Shown here piece after piece: positions 31,327 to 34,072 of a stretch of DNA of 34,072 nucleotides. The notes under the pieces were generated by a model. It made no database searches, was not told the DNA's origin, and saw only the letters and a program-made list of their open reading frames with translations. Location: NCBI GenBank assembly GCA_016783445.1, contig JADHWO010000022.1, positions 1-34,072 on the forward strand, read 5' to 3'. The position numbers and the translations under genes are program-made. How positions within the stretch are numbered: position 1 is the first letter of the stretch; every line of letters begins with the position of its first letter. This DNA is from Candidatus Aminicenantota bacterium (lineage in GTDB: Bacteria > Acidobacteriota > Aminicenantia > Aminicenantales > Aminicenantaceae).

Positions 31327-32454
31327 ATGTTTAATTCAAAATACTTTCCTCAAAGAGTCTATATAGAAAAGGGAAGCTTAAATTTTCCTTTAACGCAGAG
31401 GGTCTTGAAAAATATAGGCCAGGTTCCTACAGAGGTTTTAGAAGATACCACAAGTCTTCTTGAAAATATGAGAATTTCGAGAGATGTAATAGAACAGGGG
31501 AAAAAGGTACTTTTACTAACTTCCCAGAGAGGAGAATTTATTAAGTCCTGTCCGTGCACTCCTGGTTACATTGGCTGTAACTATTATATTATAAATTTAG
31601 ATCTTAACTGTCCTCTTGACTGCAGCTATTGTATTCTTCAGCATTATCTATCGAATCCCCTGATCACAGTTAATGTCAACCTGGAAGATTTGTGGAGCCA
31701 GCTAGATGTTTTTTTAAAGAGGAACAAAGAGAGGATTCTCCGCATCGGAACAGGTGAACTGGCAGATTCTTTAGCTTTAGACCATTTAACTGAACATTCC
31801 ATAAATCTGATATCCTATTTCAGAGATAAAAGTAATGCCATCTTTGAGTTAAAAACAAAAACTGTGAACATTAATAATGTTTTAAAGATAAAACCAGCTC
31901 GAAACATTGTTATTGCCTGGTCTCTTAATTCTTCAAAAATAGCACAAGAAGAAGAAATAGGAGCTCCTCCTGTCATCGAGAGAATAAATGCAGCCAGCAA
32001 GGTCTCGGAAAGGGGATTCCTGGTTGGTTTTCATTTTGATCCATTAATTCGTTATCCTGAGTGGGAAAAAGACTATCGGGAAGTAATAAAAAAAATGCTG
32101 GAAACTGTGGACCCAACCGGGATTGCCTGGATAAGCCTTGGGAGTTTAAGATTCCCTCCATTCCTGAAAGCAATAATTAAAAAAAGATTTCCCGGAACAA
32201 AAATCATCTATGATGAGCTTATTAAAGGGAAGGATGGAAAACTCAGATATTTTAAGCCTCTTCGCATTGAGCTTTATAAAAAGATTATCGGTTATATTAG
32301 GGATTTTGGAGGTGAACAAATTCCTCTTTATTTTTGTATGGAGAATGAAGAGGTTTGGCGTGATGTTATGGGGTGGGTTCCAAGGGGAAAAGAAAACCTG
32401 GAAGCTTATCTTTCTTTTCCCCTCGATCAATCAAAGATAAAATTGATTTATTAA
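31327..32454 (+). CDS. SPL family radical SAM protein
   Basis: A 375-residue protein. The radical SAM cluster motif is CPLDCSYC (Cys95, Cys99, Cys102), followed by ILQHYLS, as in spore photoproduct lyases. An additional Cys cluster precedes it (Cys75, Cys77, Cys84 in CPCTPGYIGC). VNLEDLWSQLDVFL, LDHLTEHSI and WSLNSSKIAQEEE, then GFLVGFHFDPLIRYPEWEKDY, complete the fold. Where Bacillus SplB has its hydrogen-donor cysteine (Cys141, before the DHLT segment), this protein has RIGTGELADS with no Cys. So it may repair or modify something other than the spore photoproduct. It is 6 bases after the ParB-domain gene, almost certainly one operon, and ends 19 bases from convergent exbD. Confidence 0.88.
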   Translation: MFNSKYFPQRVYIEKGSLNFPLTQRVLKNIGQVPTEVLEDTTSLLENMRISRDVIEQGKKVLLLTSQRGEFIKSCPCTPGYIGCNYYIINLDLNCPLDCSYCILQHYLSNPLITVNVNLEDLWSQLDVFLKRNKERILRIGTGELADSLALDHLTEHSINLISYFRDKSNAIFELKTKTVNINNVLKIKPARNIVIAWSLNSSKIAQEEEIGAPPVIERINAASKVSERGFLVGFHFDPLIRYPEWEKDYREVIKKMLETVDPTGIAWISLGSLRFPPFLKAIIKKRFPGTKIIYDELIKGKDGKLRYFKPLRIELYKKIIGYIRDFGGEQIPLYFCMENEEVWRDVMGWVPRGKENLEAYLSFPLDQSKIKLIY

Positions 32455-32473
32455 TCCAGATAAAATGAGTTTC

Positions 32474-32899
32474 TTAGTCTTTAGTATCTGTCTTAATCTC
32501 AGTAATAATGCCTACTATCTCTATCCCTGCATCTTTTAGAACATAGACTACTTCTATGATTTTTCCGTAATTTATGTTTCCATCGGCTCTTAAGTAGAGC
32601 CTTGGATCGCTCGCAGTTAGAAAAGCCTCTTCCACCATAAGCTGAAGATTGTCCATTGTCACTTCATCTTGGCCCACAAACATCTTGCCGTCATTTTTGA
32701 TAGATAAGACCACTTCCAGGTTTTCAGGCATATTTATCGTGTTGATAGCGACAGGGAGCTCGACATCAATTCCTTTTTTGATTAGAGGAGTTGCTATCAT
32801 AAAAATGATAAGAAGAACAAGAAGAACGTCGCACAGAGGAACAACATTAGGTTCAGAAGTAACTTCGTCTTTCTTTTTTTCTCCAACTGCGAATGCCAT
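32474..32899 (-). CDS. exbD: ExbD/TolR-type biopolymer transport protein
   Basis: A 141-residue protein. A short cytoplasmic N-terminus precedes a single helix containing the proton-path aspartate (VVPLCDVLLVLLIIFMI, Asp24), then a periplasmic domain with YLRADGNINYGKIIEVV. With ExbB it converts proton motive force into movement of TonB. A strong site (TGGAGG) precedes the ATG. It is last in the minus-strand tonB-like - exbB - exbD unit. Confidence 0.93.
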   Translation of the reverse strand: MAFAVGEKKKDEVTSEPNVVPLCDVLLVLLIIFMIATPLIKKGIDVELPVAINTINMPENLEVVLSIKNDGKMFVGQDEVTMDNLQLMVEEAFLTASDPRLYLRADGNINYGKIIEVVYVLKDAGIEIVGIITEIKTDTKD

Positions 32900-32943
32900 T
32901 TTATGCCTCCAGCTTTAAAACTTTATATTTATGAATAGGCTTT

Positions 32944-33627
32944 TTATGTAACGTCTTGTTCTGCTTTTTTGATGAAAAAGTCAGTTATTTCAGAACTAGT
33001 GTTGGCCATCTCAGCGCCATAGACGTCAATCCTTGTGCTCAAAAAGTTATAGGCCCACAGTGCGATAATAGCGACACCGATCCCAAAAGCTGTAGTAATC
33101 AATGCTTCAGCAATCCCTTGCGAAACAGCGCCGATACCAGCAGAACCTGTTCCAGCCATTCCGCGGAATGCGTTGATGATACCAGCAATTGTTCCGAATA
33201 GCCCGATAAATGGAGATGAAGTGGCGATTGTTGCTATTGTATTTGACCCCTTTTTTAGTTCCTGAGTGAAAATTGTTGAAGCTCTGTCACAACCTCTCTG
33301 GGCTGTTCCAATCTGCTCTTCAAGGCTGAGATTGGCCTCTTTCCCTTCTAAAAACTCTTTGATTGCAGCACCAGTCACCCGGGCTAAATGGCTCCCTCTA
33401 TTCTCTTTCATGGATGTGAGTTTTAAAGCTTCCTGGATTTGACCCCTCTTCAGCATTCCTGCAAGCTTTGGAGCGACCTTTTTAGATTTTAGCTTGGCTC
33501 TGGCGAATACCAGTTGCCTTTCGATAAAAAGGTAAAGAGTAAAAATGGAGAGAATGAATAAAAGGATTGCGACTCCTTTGGCCAAAGATCCCATTTGAGC
33601 CCACATTTGCGTCAGACCAAATTCCAT
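32944..33627 (-). CDS. exbB: ExbB/TolQ/MotA-type proton channel protein
   Basis: A 227-residue protein with three membrane helices (about 17-40, about 130-155, about 165-195). FIGLFGTIAGIINAF is the family core, and ALITTAFGIGVAIIALWAYNFL is the last helix. It forms the ring around the ExbD helices. The ribosome site AAAGGAGG precedes the ATG at 33627. It lies 44 bases from exbD and the same from the TonB-like gene, consistent with one operon. Confidence 0.94.
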   Translation of the reverse strand: MEFGLTQMWAQMGSLAKGVAILLFILSIFTLYLFIERQLVFARAKLKSKKVAPKLAGMLKRGQIQEALKLTSMKENRGSHLARVTGAAIKEFLEGKEANLSLEEQIGTAQRGCDRASTIFTQELKKGSNTIATIATSSPFIGLFGTIAGIINAFRGMAGTGSAGIGAVSQGIAEALITTAFGIGVAIIALWAYNFLSTRIDVYGAEMANTSSEITDFFIKKAEQDVT

Positions 33628-33671
33628 TTTTTGTACCTCCTTTCAAATATAGATAGCAATTATAGCTATTC

Positions 33672-34072
33672 TTATTTTAAGTTAAATCTGACTGTAACAA
33701 CAAAGATGACGCCTCTGGGACGTCCATTTATGACCATGGGTTCATATACCCACTGACGTACAGCATCATAAGCTGCCTGGTCGAGAAGGGGAATAGATTT
33801 GAGAATCTTTATATTCTGCACTCTTCCATATATGTCAGTTGTTGCTTCAACAATAACCACACCTTCTACTCTTGCCTGACGGGCGATCTCAGGGTAGATG
33901 GGAGTTACTTCATGGATACATCTTGGAGGTCTGATCTCGCCGACAGCTCTTACCGGGGCTTCGATATCACCAACAACACCGCCGAGCACACCGCCGACAA
34001 CACCGCCGAGCACACCACCAACAACTCCACCTTCGACTCCGCCTTCTACGCCGCCTTCGATACCGATATCGG
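33672..34072 (-). CDS. TonB-like energy transducer, N-terminus outside window
   Basis: The frame is open to the right edge (about 132 codons visible), so a GTG at 34013 is not the start. The C-terminal ~85 residues are a TonB C-terminal domain: CIHEVTPIYPEIARQARVEG, then VVIVEATTDIYGRVQNIKIL, then AAYDAVRQWVYEPMVINGRP and VTVRFNLK. The visible linker is a Gly/Val repeat (VGGVLGGVVGGVLGGVVGD, preceded by VEGGVEGG units) instead of the usual Pro-rich rod. Through ExbB/ExbD just downstream it should power an outer-membrane receptor. The receptor is not in the window. Confidence 0.88.
   Translation of the reverse strand, partial: DIGIEGGVEGGVEGGVVGGVLGGVVGGVLGGVVGDIEAPVRAVGEIRPPRCIHEVTPIYPEIARQARVEGVVIVEATTDIYGRVQNIKILKSIPLLDQAAYDAVRQWVYEPMVINGRPRGVIFVVTVRFNLK
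33974..34058 (-). repeat. GGV/GGE repeat region in the TonB-like linker
   Basis: At DNA level, units such as ACACCGCCGAGC and ACACCGCCGACA recur (plus strand) in 9- and 12-base steps. They code for Gly-Gly-Val with alternating Val, Leu and Glu. Such tracts may change length by slippage while keeping the frame. Confidence 0.75.

Noticed and set aside
30346-31340. Both the ParB-domain and SPL-like genes begin with ATGTTTAATTCAA
   Set aside because: Thirteen shared AT-rich bases at two starts is striking, but short enough to be chance, and the proteins diverge at once.
31327-32454. Evidence for endospore formation
   Set aside because: SPL-family proteins occur widely in non-spore-formers, the donor Cys is missing, and the envelope genes are those of a Gram-negative cell.

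Overview
The window looks like chromosome from a Gram-negative, non-sporulating bacterium of low to moderate GC. It encodes outer-membrane efflux, a beta-barrel protein, a TonB/ExbB/ExbD system and the DXP isoprenoid pathway. Three traits recall uncultured Acidobacteriota/Aminicenantes-type genomes: a zinc-ribbon plus Ser/Thr kinase remnant, many short palindromic intergenic repeats, and the sat-sulfotransferase-cysC cluster. That assignment is an inference from memory of such families, not a search result.

Layout, left to right. (1) 1-3908, minus strand: a TolC / membrane-fusion / RND efflux operon whose pump gene runs off the left edge. (2) 3909-7151: a degraded accessory region holding a short-chain dehydrogenase remnant, a tRNA-like remnant, a kinase pseudogene cut by the 3' end of a group II intron, and a two-gene unit behind an excellent sigma-54 promoter. 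That unit makes a poly-Gln, Met-rich exported protein and an outer-membrane barrel. The region ends at an intact tRNA-His, whose 3' 33 bases are repeated directly at 4233-4265, as expected for a decayed element integrated into the tRNA. (3) 7221-13204, minus: a conserved housekeeping operon phoH - pgpH - ybeY - corC-like - era. (4) 13469-19921, plus: a small ribbon-helix-helix protein, a sulfate-activation operon (ATP sulfurylase, small sulfotransferase-like protein, APS kinase), and three UDP-sugar genes (4-epimerase, UDP-HexNAc dehydrogenase, UDP-glucose dehydrogenase). Together these would supply PAPS and UDP-uronic acids, a plausible precursor set for a sulfated glycan. (5) 19932-22375, minus: hypC-hypD-hypE for NiFe-hydrogenase cofactor assembly. 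(6) 22474-27871, plus: uppS - cdsA - dxr - rseP - ispG. A textbook promoter places the uppS start codon at about +1, so the mRNA may be leaderless. (7) 27979-32454: larE, a 2-hydroxyacid dehydrogenase remnant, a nucleoside phosphorylase-like gene, a 396-bp MITE-like element with perfect 20-bp inverted ends, and a ParB-domain / SPL-like radical SAM gene pair. (8) 32474-34072, minus: exbD, exbB and a TonB-like protein with a Gly/Val-rich linker that runs off the right edge.

The least explained parts are the sigma-54-driven poly-Gln/Met-rich unit inside the tRNA-bounded island, the ParB-SPL pair, and the sulfate activation / uronic acid cluster with its palindromes. Gaps of 100-300 bases without a named feature (6816-7076, 7152-7220, 23257-23433) show no gene or RNA that I can recognise.
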